NCBI RefSeq assembly: GCF_006704125.1
Contig: NZ_VIGH01000007.1
Span: forward strand, 1 to 64,000
Reading direction: 5' to 3'
From: Rhodococcus spelaei
Lineage (GTDB): Bacteria > Actinomycetota > Actinomycetes > Mycobacteriales > Mycobacteriaceae
DNA: 64,000 nucleotides
This document shows positions 42,986-52,082 of this stretch, one piece after another. The position numbers were made by a program, and so were the translations under genes. Under the pieces are notes generated by a model. It did not search any database. It was not told the origin of the DNA and saw only the letters and a program-made list of their open reading frames with translations. Position 1 is the stretch's first letter. Each line of letters starts with the position of its first letter.

Positions 42986-43551
42986 GGCACGAACTCCACG
43001 CTCGACATCAGCAGCCGCCCGTCCACCTCGTCGACTCCGACCCGGAGGCGATAGGTCCGGCCCGCGGCCGGACCGGCCGCGTTGGAGACCTGCGCTGACG
43101 CCGCCACCACTACCACCCCCGAGGCGCCGGACTCGCTCGCGAGCGCGGCCTCGTCGACCCGACCGTCCGAGTTCACCACGGAGTCCCGGATCGACTTGAC
43201 GAAACCCGAACCCCCGTCGTTCAACTCGTCGGCGAAGGCGCCAGTGCTCAGCGACCTCAGCCTGTCCACATCCGCGTCCGCGGTCGCGGTGTGGACGTCG
43301 ATCAGCGCGAGCACCCCCTCGCTCGCCGCGTCCACCAGGGCCTGCCGGTGCGCCTCCCGCGCCCGATCCGAGCGCAGTGCGACGCCGCCGAGGACCACCG
43401 TTGCCACCAGTCCGACCGACGCGGCAACGAGCAAGACCCGCAGCGTGATTCGTCGCGCACGACCGGCGCTGCCGCGGGGCGCCGGGTCGGTGGCCGCCTC
43501 AGCCGTCACGTCGGTAGTCACGGATTCGGAGGTGTCAGCAGGTGTTGCCAT
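42982..43551 (-). CDS. Mce-associated membrane protein (first)
   Basis: A 189-residue protein with an acidic N-terminal cytoplasmic stretch, one membrane helix (ITLRVLLVAASVGLVATVVLGG) and an extracytoplasmic Mas domain ending YRLRVGVDEVDGRLLMSSVEFVP. ATG 43551 with GAAGGATCC upstream overlaps the mceF end by 34 bp. Paralogous to the following gene. Mas proteins are needed for stable Mce complexes in mycobacteria. Confidence 0.9.
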   Translation of the reverse strand: MATPADTSESVTTDVTAEAATDPAPRGSAGRARRITLRVLLVAASVGLVATVVLGGVALRSDRAREAHRQALVDAASEGVLALIDVHTATADADVDRLRSLSTGAFADELNDGGSGFVKSIRDSVVNSDGRVDEAALASESGASGVVVVAASAQVSNAAGPAAGRTYRLRVGVDEVDGRLLMSSVEFVP

Positions 43552-44837
43552 GCCGGATCCTTCCCGGTCTGACCCGCGGCGGGCGCGAGGTCGGTGTGCT
43601 GGTAGCCGACACCGTCCGGGCCTGTGTAGAGCTCGTCCGGCGCGTTGGTCCCGGACGCCACGTACGGTGCTGCGCTGCGGCAGATGTCGGGACTGGGGGC
43701 CCGTTTGCCCGGCACCTCCATGCACGGGATGTTCCTGGACCCACGCACCGCGAACTTCGAGTCCTGCGGCACCTTGCAGAACAGGTCCGGCGGCGTGTCC
43801 GGCACGCTCGTCTGGCTCGGGTCACGCCGCTGGTCGGCGGGCAGGTACCCGGTCGAACAGGCCGCCGGATCCTGTGCCTGCAGGTGGAAGTTGACGTTGG
43901 CGGCGCCGTCCTCCTGCCCGCGCTGTACGACGGTCTCCTGGGCCGCCACCAGCGGCGGCAGGATCACCAGCACCTGCTCGAGCGCGGAGTTGTACGTGAC
44001 CGCGACCTGCGCGGTACTGGTCATGTTGGCCAGCAGGACCGGAAGGGTCGGACGCAGGTCCTGGAACAGCGAGTCGGCCTCGGTGGCGAAACCCGGGCCC
44101 TTGTCGAGGATGCCCCGCACCGACCCGTCCGCGACGGCCAGCTGGCCGCTGACGTGTGCGACGTTGGCAGCCCACTGCCGGATCTGGTCGCCGGTCACCA
44201 CCTGGGTGTCGAGCAGGGGTGCCAGCTGCTGGACCAGGGTGGTCGCGGGCGTTGTCGCTCCCGACATCTGGTCGACGAACGAGGTGGTCGAGTCGAGCAA
44301 CCGTGCCAGGTCGGGCCCCTTGCCCCCGAAAGCGGCGGCGGACTCGTCGATCACCGAACGCAGCTTGTCCTGCGGGACCGACGCCAGCATCGCCTTCGCC
44401 TGATCGAGGACCGGGCCGATCTCCTGTGGAATGGTGACCTGCCCCTTGCCGATCACGTCGCCGTCGCTCAGGAACGGCCCGTCGCCGGTGCTCGGCTGCA
44501 GGTCCACGTACTGCTCGCCGATCGCGGACACACTGCGCACCGCGGCGGTCAGTCCGGCGCTCGGCACGGGAACCGAACTCTGCAGCGACAATTCGGCCCG
44601 CACCGCATCCGGGTCCAGCCGCACCGACCGCACCTGACCGATCGTGTCGCCGCGATAGGTGACGTTCGCGTTGCGGTACAGGCCACCGGCATTGGGCAGC
44701 TCCACCGTCACCGAGTAGCGCCCGATGCCCAGCATCGTCGGGACCCGCAGGTACGAGATCGCGGCCGCGGTCATCCCGATCACCGCGAGCACGGCGAAGA
44801 TCGTCAACTGCCTGCGAACGAGTGGTGTGAGGATCAT
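43518..44837 (-). CDS. mceF: Mce family protein F
   Basis: A 439-residue MCE-domain protein: N-terminal membrane helix (LTIFAVLAVIGMTAAAISYL), MCE domain about 38-115 (VELPNAGGLYRNANVTYRGDTIGQVRSVRL), then a long helical region expected to join the Mce hexamer channel, and a C-terminal proline-rich cysteine-containing tail. ATG 44837 overlaps mceE (ATGA). Part of the lipid import shuttle across the periplasm-like space. Confidence 0.93.
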   Translation of the reverse strand: MILTPLVRRQLTIFAVLAVIGMTAAAISYLRVPTMLGIGRYSVTVELPNAGGLYRNANVTYRGDTIGQVRSVRLDPDAVRAELSLQSSVPVPSAGLTAAVRSVSAIGEQYVDLQPSTGDGPFLSDGDVIGKGQVTIPQEIGPVLDQAKAMLASVPQDKLRSVIDESAAAFGGKGPDLARLLDSTTSFVDQMSGATTPATTLVQQLAPLLDTQVVTGDQIRQWAANVAHVSGQLAVADGSVRGILDKGPGFATEADSLFQDLRPTLPVLLANMTSTAQVAVTYNSALEQVLVILPPLVAAQETVVQRGQEDGAANVNFHLQAQDPAACSTGYLPADQRRDPSQTSVPDTPPDLFCKVPQDSKFAVRGSRNIPCMEVPGKRAPSPDICRSAAPYVASGTNAPDELYTGPDGVGYQHTDLAPAAGQTGKDPAWQHLLTPPNP

Positions 44838-45949
44838 CGCCGCGCCCCTGTCGTCGCGGGCGCCGCCGTCTGCAGCGGCGCGGTCAACGGATTCACGGGT
44901 TGACCACCGGCAGCGACCGGGGCCTGCGGCGGACCGAGCGGGGTACCGAACCCGAGCCCGGACCGCAGACGGGGCGTGGTGAGGTCGATCAACGCCCACA
45001 GGTTCGTGTAGTCGCCTCGCATGCCCTGGTCGATAGTGGTCTGCGGGAACGGGAACGTGCTCAGGTTGCCGAGATTATTGATCAGGTCCGGCCCAGTGTC
45101 GACCACCCGCTGCAGCGTCGGTTCCAGGGCGGCCAGGTTCGCAGACAGGTCGGCCCTGGTCCGGTTGACCAGGTCGGTCCCGACGTTCCCCAGTTTGCCC
45201 ACCGAGTCGAGGGCCGTCGTCAGCTGGGCGCGCTGCCCGGCCAGTTCGGCCATCGCCGGATCCAGAGTCTCGAGAGCCTTGCCGAGGACGTCCCGCTGGC
45301 CGTTGATCTCGCCGGCGAACCCGTCCAGGTTCGCCATCGTGGTCACCATCGCACCCCGCTGCCTGTCCAGCGTGTCCGCCAGCGAGTCCATCTGCGACAG
45401 CAGGTCCCGCACCGAGTCGGTCCGGCCGCTCATCGCCTTGTTCAGCTCGGTGGCGATGCTGTGCACCTGGGCGAGTCCGCCACCGTTGAGTACCACCGAC
45501 AGCGCGGTCAGCGCCTCCTCGGTGGTCGGGTACACGCCCGCCGAGGCCAGCGGGATCACCGAGCCGGCGGTCAGCGTGCCTTCCGGCGGCACGCCCGTCG
45601 GCGGCGCCAGCGCGACGTGCTTGGACCCGAGCAGGCTGGTCTGCCCGATCCGGGCGGTGGCGTTCGCGGGCAGCCGCACCGACTCGTCCAGCGACACCGT
45701 CACTTTCGCGTGCCAGTCCTCCGTCTCGATCGACCGGATGCTGCCAACGGTGACATCACCCACGAGCACCGGCGAGTTCGGACTGATCGAGGTGACGTCG
45801 GGCATCTCGATCACCACCTCGTAGCTACCCGGGCCGCGTCCGGCGGCGCCCGGCAGCGGAACCGAGTTCAATCCGCTCCATTGACACCCCGACACCAGCA
45901 CCATCGCGGCCAGAGTGCCGCCGCCGATCCCCCACGCGCGCACGGTCAT
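44834..45949 (-). CDS. mceE: Mce family lipoprotein E
   Basis: A 371-residue MCE protein with a lipobox VLVSGC (cysteine 22), so lipid-anchored like LprK/LprN of mycobacteria. MCE domain about 45-120 (SYEVVIEMPDVTSISPNSPVLVGDVTVGSIRSI), then the helical needle region, and a proline-rich end. ATG 45949 overlaps mceD by 4 bp. Confidence 0.94.
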   Translation of the reverse strand: MTVRAWGIGGGTLAAMVLVSGCQWSGLNSVPLPGAAGRGPGSYEVVIEMPDVTSISPNSPVLVGDVTVGSIRSIETEDWHAKVTVSLDESVRLPANATARIGQTSLLGSKHVALAPPTGVPPEGTLTAGSVIPLASAGVYPTTEEALTALSVVLNGGGLAQVHSIATELNKAMSGRTDSVRDLLSQMDSLADTLDRQRGAMVTTMANLDGFAGEINGQRDVLGKALETLDPAMAELAGQRAQLTTALDSVGKLGNVGTDLVNRTRADLSANLAALEPTLQRVVDTGPDLINNLGNLSTFPFPQTTIDQGMRGDYTNLWALIDLTTPRLRSGLGFGTPLGPPQAPVAAGGQPVNPLTAPLQTAAPATTGARR

Positions 45950-47205
45950 CTAGTCGCCTTCCCGGGCGTCATCAGCTGGGCCAGGTTCGGCGGCACCGGC
46001 ACCGTCGGCATGGCCAGGGTGGGAGTCGCCGCCGCCGCCGCCGCCGGCTTCAACTGGGGTTCGCTGTACACCAACTGATCCGGGGTGGCGCCGAGCGCAC
46101 GCGTCGGGTTGATGCTCAGATCCGGGTAGTTGGCCCGGACGGTGTTCAGCAGCGGCCCGAGGTACTGCGCGCACAGCTCCGCGCCCTTGGCGGAGGTCTC
46201 GTTGGCGAGTCCGGCGATTCCGCCACAGATCAGGTCGATCGGGTTGCCCATGTTCTGGAAGGCAGGCACGCCGACCATCGCCCCCTGGGCCGGGCGGTAG
46301 ACGTTGTAGTAGTTCGACAGCGCCGTCGGGCCGATGTGCAGGATCTTCTCCAGTCCGTCCTTCTTGTCGACGAGCACCTGGGAGACGTCCCCCAGCTTGC
46401 GTACCTGCTCGGTCAGTCCGCTGCGATTCTGCGTGACGAACCGCTGCACGTCGGCGATCGCGGTGTCCAGGTCGGCGAGGGCGGGCGCCAGCTGGGTGCG
46501 GCTGTCGGCCAGGAGGCCCGTGACCGTGGCGAGGCGGCCCTGGAACTGCACGATCTGCTCGTTACTGGCGGCCAGGGCGGTCGTGAAGGTCTGCAGGCCG
46601 CGGATCGTGCCGAACAGGTCGCCACCGCTGTCGGACAGGGTGCTCATCGCCCGTGAGAGCTCCGTCACGCTGTTGCCCAGGGCGGTTCCGTTGCCCTGCA
46701 ATGCGGTTCCCGCCGCGTCGAGCAGGTTGGCCGCGGCACCCCGGTCGTTCCCCTTGGGCCCCAAGGCGTCCGCGGCGCGCCCGAGTTGTTCCTTGACCTG
46801 GTCCCACTCGACCGGCACGGCGGTCCGGTCGAGACCGATCTCGGCCCCGTCGCCGAGGGTAGGCCTGCTGTCGTCGGTCACGGCCGGCGTCAGTTGCACG
46901 AACCGCGCCGAGACCAGAGACTGCGCGACGATCAGCGCCTTCGCCTCCGCCGCGACCGGCACCGAGCGGGCCAGCTTCAACTGCACGCGCATCCGGTTGC
47001 CGTCGGGACTGATCTCGGTGACCCGACCGACATCCACCCCGACCACCCGCACGTCGTCGCCGACGTACAGTCCCGTCGTCGAGGTGAAGTAAGCGGTGAC
47101 CTGGTAGTAGCGGAAGTGTTGCACCGCAACGTAACCGGTGGCCAGCACCGCGGCCACCACAGCGAGCCCCACTCCGGTGAACGTCAACCTGCGCCAGGTG
47201 AACAT
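45946..47205 (-). CDS. mceD: Mce family protein D
   Basis: A 419-residue MCE protein: membrane helix at 10-28, MCE domain (TAYFTSTTGLYVGDDVRVVGVDVGRVTEI), helical region, and an alanine/proline-rich C-terminus (AAAAAATPTLAMPTVPVPPNL) common in MceD. I use ATG 47205 (in TGATG overlap with mceC), not the TTG one codon earlier. Confidence 0.94.
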   Translation of the reverse strand: MFTWRRLTFTGVGLAVVAAVLATGYVAVQHFRYYQVTAYFTSTTGLYVGDDVRVVGVDVGRVTEISPDGNRMRVQLKLARSVPVAAEAKALIVAQSLVSARFVQLTPAVTDDSRPTLGDGAEIGLDRTAVPVEWDQVKEQLGRAADALGPKGNDRGAAANLLDAAGTALQGNGTALGNSVTELSRAMSTLSDSGGDLFGTIRGLQTFTTALAASNEQIVQFQGRLATVTGLLADSRTQLAPALADLDTAIADVQRFVTQNRSGLTEQVRKLGDVSQVLVDKKDGLEKILHIGPTALSNYYNVYRPAQGAMVGVPAFQNMGNPIDLICGGIAGLANETSAKGAELCAQYLGPLLNTVRANYPDLSINPTRALGATPDQLVYSEPQLKPAAAAAATPTLAMPTVPVPPNLAQLMTPGKATR

Positions 47206-48227
47206 CAACGGACCTCCGGAATCGGCAGCGGCGCGGGGGGTAACCCGAACATCGCGTTGATCAGCGGCTGGGTGAACTGCGCAGGCATCAGGTTCTGCAC
47301 GTACGCGTAGTAGAAGGGACCACTGGCGACCGTGTCGCCGAGCGTCCCCACGTAGGTGCCGAGCCCGTCGATGCCCTGCGCCAAGTTGTCCCGGTTCTTC
47401 TGCAGGATGCCGACCACCGTGTTGAGCTTGTCCAGGGCCGGGGTCAGCTGCGCCTGGTTGTCGTGCACCAGGCCGCTGAGTTGGGTTGACACCGCCGAGA
47501 CGTTGGTGATCACCTCCGCCAGCGCTCCGTGCCTGCGGTCGAGTTCACCGAGCAATGCATTGCCGTCCACGAGCAGCGAATTGACCTGCGGTCCGCGCTC
47601 GGCGAGCACCCCCGCCACCTTGTTCGCATCGGCGAGCAGCGCCCGCAACGTCTCGTCCCGGCGATTGAGGCTGTCGGAGATCCGCGTGACCCCGTCGAGG
47701 GCGGGCCGCAGGTTCGGGGCGCTGTCGGCCATCACCTTCCCGACCTCGTCGAGCGAGGCCGACAGTTGGTCCAGATGGATGTCCTGCACGGTGGTGGTCA
47801 GGTCGCCGAGTACCTCCGGCAACGAGTACGCGGATCTGGTGCGCTCGAGGGGAATCTGGCCCCCGACCGGCACCCGGCCGTCCCCTTCCAGGTCGAGGGT
47901 GACGGCGCGCTTGCCGAGCAGCGACATGGTGGTGATCGCCGCCGCGGTGCTCTCACCCATCCCCACCGCGGCGTCCAGGGTGAAGTCCACCCGGGCGCGG
48001 CCGCCCTCGACACCGATCCTCTCGACAGTGCCGATCTTCACCCCGGCGGAGTTGACCTCGTCACCCGCGGCCAAGCCGCTCGCGTCCTCGAACACCGCGC
48101 TGTATCCCGCACCCGACTTCAAGAACTGCAGGTTCTGGTACTGCAGCGCGGTGAGCACCACCGCCGCCGTGACGGCGAGGCCGACCACGCCCACCCGAAC
48201 CGCCTGGCTCTCCACCATGTTCCTCAT
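47205..48227 (-). CDS. mceC: Mce family protein C
   Basis: A 340-residue MCE protein: N-terminal helix (VRVGVVGLAVTAAVVLTALQ), MCE domain (YSAVFEDASGLAAGDEVNSAGVKIGTVERI) and helical C-terminal half. ATG 48227 overlaps the mceB stop (ATGA); a GTG four codons earlier is less likely. It lacks the long proline-rich tail seen in D and E. Confidence 0.93.
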   Translation of the reverse strand: MRNMVESQAVRVGVVGLAVTAAVVLTALQYQNLQFLKSGAGYSAVFEDASGLAAGDEVNSAGVKIGTVERIGVEGGRARVDFTLDAAVGMGESTAAAITTMSLLGKRAVTLDLEGDGRVPVGGQIPLERTRSAYSLPEVLGDLTTTVQDIHLDQLSASLDEVGKVMADSAPNLRPALDGVTRISDSLNRRDETLRALLADANKVAGVLAERGPQVNSLLVDGNALLGELDRRHGALAEVITNVSAVSTQLSGLVHDNQAQLTPALDKLNTVVGILQKNRDNLAQGIDGLGTYVGTLGDTVASGPFYYAYVQNLMPAQFTQPLINAMFGLPPAPLPIPEVR

Positions 48228-49246
48228 CGCGGCGCACACCTCCCGGTCTTCTGGTCGGCCAGGTTGACCGTCATCGGCTTTCCGTCGGCACCGTCGACCT
48301 TCAGTGCAATGCCGCAGAGGTAGAAGTTGAAGAACGATCCGTACGCACCGACCCGGATCAGTTGCCGGTAGTTCGACGGCATCGACGCGAAGATGCGGTC
48401 GAGTTCGCCCTGCTGCTCGATCAGCGGCTCCAGGCTGGTGTCGAGCCTGGACACGGTGCCGGCGAGGTTCGGCCGGACCTCGGTCAGCAGGTCGGCGAGC
48501 GTGCCGGTCGCCGTGTTCACGCTGGTCACCGCGGTGCCGATCACCTCCCGGTCCGACGCGAGCCCGCTGACCAACTGCTGCAGATGGTCGAGGGTGTCGC
48601 TGAACTGTCCACCGCGACCGCGCAATTCACTGAGCACCCCGTCAAGGTTGCCGATCACGCGGCCGATGAGTTCGTCGCGGTCGGCGAGCGTGTTGGTGAT
48701 CGAACCGGTGTGTGCGAGCACCGACGAGACGGTCCCGGACTGGCCCTGGAACACCTCGAGCAACGACATCGACAGGGCGTTGACCTGCTCCGGATCGAGC
48801 GCCTGGAACAGCGGCCGGAACCCGCCCAGGAGGGCGTCGAGATCGAGTGCGGGCGCGGTGCGGTCGATCGGGATGGTCTCACCCTCGGGCAGCGGCTCAG
48901 CGCCCCGCGGCCCGTCGAGCAGTTCGAGGTACCGGTTGCCCACCAGGTCCTGATACCGGACCGCGGCCCGGGTCGCGACGGTCAGAGTGTCGCCGGAGTC
49001 GACGGTGAATTCCACCTGCGCGCGGTGGTTCTCGCCGAATGCGACCGAACTGACAGCCCCGACCGGCACCCCCGCGATGCGCACCTTGTCGCCCGACTTC
49101 AGACCCGACACGTTGACGAACTCGGCCGCATACGTGTTCGCCCCGCCACCGCGGATCTGCCCGAACACCAGGATCAGGCCGGCATTCACCAGGACCATCA
49201 CGACGACGAAGATCCCGAACTTGACCGCATAGCCCTTGATCTTCAT
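48224..49246 (-). CDS. mceB: Mce family protein B
   Basis: A 340-residue MCE protein: membrane helix (VKFGIFVVVMVLVNAGLILVFG), MCE domain (TYAAEFVNVSGLKSGDKVRIAGVPVGAVSSV), helical region, and C-terminal FYLCGIALKVDG typical of MceB. ATG 49246 overlaps mceA. Confidence 0.94.
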   Translation of the reverse strand: MKIKGYAVKFGIFVVVMVLVNAGLILVFGQIRGGGANTYAAEFVNVSGLKSGDKVRIAGVPVGAVSSVAFGENHRAQVEFTVDSGDTLTVATRAAVRYQDLVGNRYLELLDGPRGAEPLPEGETIPIDRTAPALDLDALLGGFRPLFQALDPEQVNALSMSLLEVFQGQSGTVSSVLAHTGSITNTLADRDELIGRVIGNLDGVLSELRGRGGQFSDTLDHLQQLVSGLASDREVIGTAVTSVNTATGTLADLLTEVRPNLAGTVSRLDTSLEPLIEQQGELDRIFASMPSNYRQLIRVGAYGSFFNFYLCGIALKVDGADGKPMTVNLADQKTGRCAPR

Positions 49247-50412
49247 CGGACCGCCGTCCCGAACAGGTAGCTCATCAGATTCGGCACCGACGTGGCCGGC
49301 TGCCCGCCGTTCGGCTGACGTTCCGGGGCAAAGGGATTGACACCGATGTCGGTCACGAGGAAGGGCGCGTTGACGTTCGAGTCACGCAACGGCAGTCCCA
49401 TGCAGTGCGGTCCACCTGTGGCGGCGACCTTGGGGAGATCGTCCGGGTAGTGGTACGGCTCGGTGCCCGCGATCAGTCCGATCGACATCTTGATTCCGGG
49501 CTGGCCGTTGTACGCACCGTCGCCGATCTTCTTGCTCTCCTGCAGTCCGTGGAACATGCACGGGATTGCCGGCGAGTATTCCTGGAGCAACGCCGTCGTC
49601 GGCTTCAGCAACGAGAGCACGTTCGCGACGCCGTCGGAGTTGGCGCCGAGGACCTCACGACCGGTGTTCGCCAGCCCGGTCACGTTGAGCAGCAACAGAT
49701 CCATGTTCTTCCGTTGGTCGAGGACGGTGTTGCCTGTCGTGGTGAGCGAGCCGAGCGACGCCATCAGGTTCGGTGCCACGGCGGCGTAGGTGTCGGTCAC
49801 CGGCGGCAGCGCCGTCAGCACCTGGTCGAGAGCGCCGCGCGCGGTGGAGAACTCGGCGAGTGAGGAGTCCGCCTTCCCCAGCGCGTCGCCGAGGCGCTCG
49901 CCGCGTCCCTGCAAGGCGGTCGAGATCGCACCGAGGGTCGAGTCGAGCTTCCCCGGATCGACCGTGCGAAGAACCGACGTCAGCTTCTCGAACACCGTGT
50001 TCAGCTCGACGGTCACGTGCGAGGCGTCGATCGTCGCACCTGCGGCGAGCCGGTCGGTAGTGGGCGCGGCGGGAGCCGACATGCTGACGAACTTCGCGCC
50101 GAAGGCGGTGTTCGAGGTGATCTGCACGTCGACGTTGGCCGGAATCGACTGCAGTGCATCGGGATCGACGAGCAGGGAAAGTTTCGCGGTCGCATCGTCG
50201 GTCGGCGTGATGGACTCGACGGTGCCGACCGTGACGCCCGCCATCTTCACGCGGGCGCCGGGATCCATCACCAGGCCGGCCCGCTGTGCGAGCACCGTGA
50301 CCGGGACGCGGTCGGTGAAGGACTGGTTGAACAGCGCCACCGACAAGGCGACGACGCCGGCCACCGTGACCACCAGTGCCAGCGCGGCGAGCTTGTATCC
50401 GTACCTGTGCAC
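49243..50412 (-). CDS. mceA: Mce family protein A
   Basis: A 389-residue MCE protein, first of the six: membrane helix (LAALALVVTVAGVVALSVALF), MCE domain (VPVTVLAQRAGLVMDPGARVKMAGVTVGTVESI), long helical region and a C-terminal end with paired cysteines (IPCMFHGL, GGPHCMGLP). GTG 50412 is 9 bp after yrbE-B. Sequence alone does not fix whether this is the mce1-, mce3- or mce4-type; neighbours favour a sterol-type cargo. Confidence 0.94.
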   Translation of the reverse strand: MHRYGYKLAALALVVTVAGVVALSVALFNQSFTDRVPVTVLAQRAGLVMDPGARVKMAGVTVGTVESITPTDDATAKLSLLVDPDALQSIPANVDVQITSNTAFGAKFVSMSAPAAPTTDRLAAGATIDASHVTVELNTVFEKLTSVLRTVDPGKLDSTLGAISTALQGRGERLGDALGKADSSLAEFSTARGALDQVLTALPPVTDTYAAVAPNLMASLGSLTTTGNTVLDQRKNMDLLLLNVTGLANTGREVLGANSDGVANVLSLLKPTTALLQEYSPAIPCMFHGLQESKKIGDGAYNGQPGIKMSIGLIAGTEPYHYPDDLPKVAATGGPHCMGLPLRDSNVNAPFLVTDIGVNPFAPERQPNGGQPATSVPNLMSYLFGTAVR

Positions 50413-50421
50413 GTGTCTCCC

Positions 50422-51273
50422 CTAGCCGGACAGGTTGAAGTTGCCGGAACCGCCGTAGATCGCCAACGAGACGAGCAACGTCACCGCGACCACACAGATC
50501 AGTGACAGCCGGACCCCTCGACCCACCGCCGTGCCCACCCCGGACGGTCCGCCCGCGGCGTTGTAGCCGTAGTAGGTGTGGATCAACATCACCAGCATCG
50601 CCATCACCAGCACCTGCACGAACGACCACGCCACGTCGACCGGATCGAGGAACGTCGTGAAGTAGTGGTCGTACAGGCCCGAGGACTGCCCGAAGATCAC
50701 CACCGTGGTGAACCGGCCCGCAAGGAAGGACGCGACCAGCGCGAGCGAGTAGAGCGGCAGGATCGCGAGCATGCCGGCCACGACGCGCGTACTCACCACG
50801 TACGGCACGGAACTGATCGCCATCGACTCGAGCGCGTCGATCTCCTCGCTGATCCGCATCGCCCCGATCTGTGCGGTCGAGCCCGCGCCGATCGTGGCCG
50901 ACAGTCCGATGCCGGCGATCACCGGCGCCGCGATCCGCACGTTGATGAATGCGGAGAAGAATCCCGTGAGCGCCTCGACACCGATGTTGCCCAGCGAACT
51001 GAATCCCTGGATCGCGATGGTGCCGCCGGAGGCGAGGGTCAGGAACCCGACGACCGCCACCGTGCCACCGATCAGCGCCAGCGCGCCAGTCCCCATGCTG
51101 ATTTCGGCAATCAGGCGCAGCACCTCCTTGGGGTGCTTGCGTACGGCCCACGGGATGTAGGCGATCGCCCGGGTGAAGAAGACCGCCTGGCGACCGATGT
51201 CGTCGACCGACCGCGAGGCCCGCGCCACCCGCGCCCTCGTCGCGCCGAACTTGCCGAGATGTGCCAATGCCAC
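50422..51273 (-). CDS. yrbEB: YrbE-B / MlaE-type permease of the Mce system
   Basis: A 283-residue ABC permease with six hydrophobic segments. Diagnostic MlaE-family EExDALE(S)M loop: ISEEIDALESMAISSVPYVVSTRVVAGM, and GFFSAFINVRIAAPV. It pairs with YrbE-A and an unlinked MceG (Mkl) ATPase to power lipid import. GTG 51273 lies 4 bp after yrbE-A. Confidence 0.95.
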   Translation of the reverse strand: MALAHLGKFGATRARVARASRSVDDIGRQAVFFTRAIAYIPWAVRKHPKEVLRLIAEISMGTGALALIGGTVAVVGFLTLASGGTIAIQGFSSLGNIGVEALTGFFSAFINVRIAAPVIAGIGLSATIGAGSTAQIGAMRISEEIDALESMAISSVPYVVSTRVVAGMLAILPLYSLALVASFLAGRFTTVVIFGQSSGLYDHYFTTFLDPVDVAWSFVQVLVMAMLVMLIHTYYGYNAAGGPSGVGTAVGRGVRLSLICVVAVTLLVSLAIYGGSGNFNLSG

Positions 51274-51277
51274 CTGC

Positions 51278-52042
51278 TCACCCCGCCGTCAGTCGGATAC
51301 CCACCGCCGTGACGATGGTGTTGACCACGAACAACGCCATGAACGCGTAGACCACCGTCTCGTTGACTGCCTCCCCGACGCCCTTCGGCCCGCCCCGCAC
51401 CGACAGTCCGCGATAGCAGGCGACCAACCCGGCGAGCAGCCCGAACAGCGCGGCCTTGACCATCGACAGCGCGACCTCGGGAAGCCCGGTGAGCAGGGTG
51501 ATCCCGTCCGCGAACGCGCCAGGATTGACGCCCTGCAGGAACACCGAGAAGACGAATCCGCCGGCGATCCCGATGACGCAGACCAAGCCGTTGAGCAGCA
51601 GCGCCACCACCGTCGAGGCGACCACCCGCGGGATCACCAGGCGGTTGACCGGGTCGATGCCGAGCACCTCCATCGCGTCGATCTCCTCGCGGATGGTTCG
51701 CGAGCCCAGATCCGCGGCGATCGCGGTGGCCCCGGCGCCGGCGACGATCAGCACCGTCACCACCGGACCGACCTGGGTGACGGCGCCGAGCGCAGCCCCC
51801 GCACCACTGAGGTCCGCCGCCCCGATCTCTCGCAGCAGGATGTTGAGGGTGAAGCTCACCAGCACGGTGAACGGCACCGCCACCAGGACCGTCGGCACGA
51901 TCGACACCCGCGCGATCATCCAGCTCTGTTCGAGAAACTCCTGGAGCTGGAAGCGTGTGCGTACCAAGCCGACCGCGACGTCGGCACCCATCCGGTAGAA
52001 CTGGCCGAGCTCACGCATCGGCCCCGTCAACTTCGTGTTCAC
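51278..52042 (-). CDS. yrbEA: YrbE-A / MlaE-type permease of the Mce system
   Basis: A 254-residue ABC permease. MlaE motif: TIREEIDAMEVLGIDPVNRLVIPRVVAS; also GAGATAIAADLGSRT. GTG 52042 has a GGAGG seven bases upstream; GTG 52045 is also possible, and the longer open frame upstream lies in the P450 gene. It starts 40 bp after the CYP125-like gene, so the Mce operon is probably an extension of the P450/FadD transcript. Confidence 0.94.
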   Translation of the reverse strand: MNTKLTGPMRELGQFYRMGADVAVGLVRTRFQLQEFLEQSWMIARVSIVPTVLVAVPFTVLVSFTLNILLREIGAADLSGAGAALGAVTQVGPVVTVLIVAGAGATAIAADLGSRTIREEIDAMEVLGIDPVNRLVIPRVVASTVVALLLNGLVCVIGIAGGFVFSVFLQGVNPGAFADGITLLTGLPEVALSMVKAALFGLLAGLVACYRGLSVRGGPKGVGEAVNETVVYAFMALFVVNTIVTAVGIRLTAG

Positions 52043-52082
52043 CACGCGCCCTCCCCCTCCTCGTGATCCGCTCCCCCGCGGG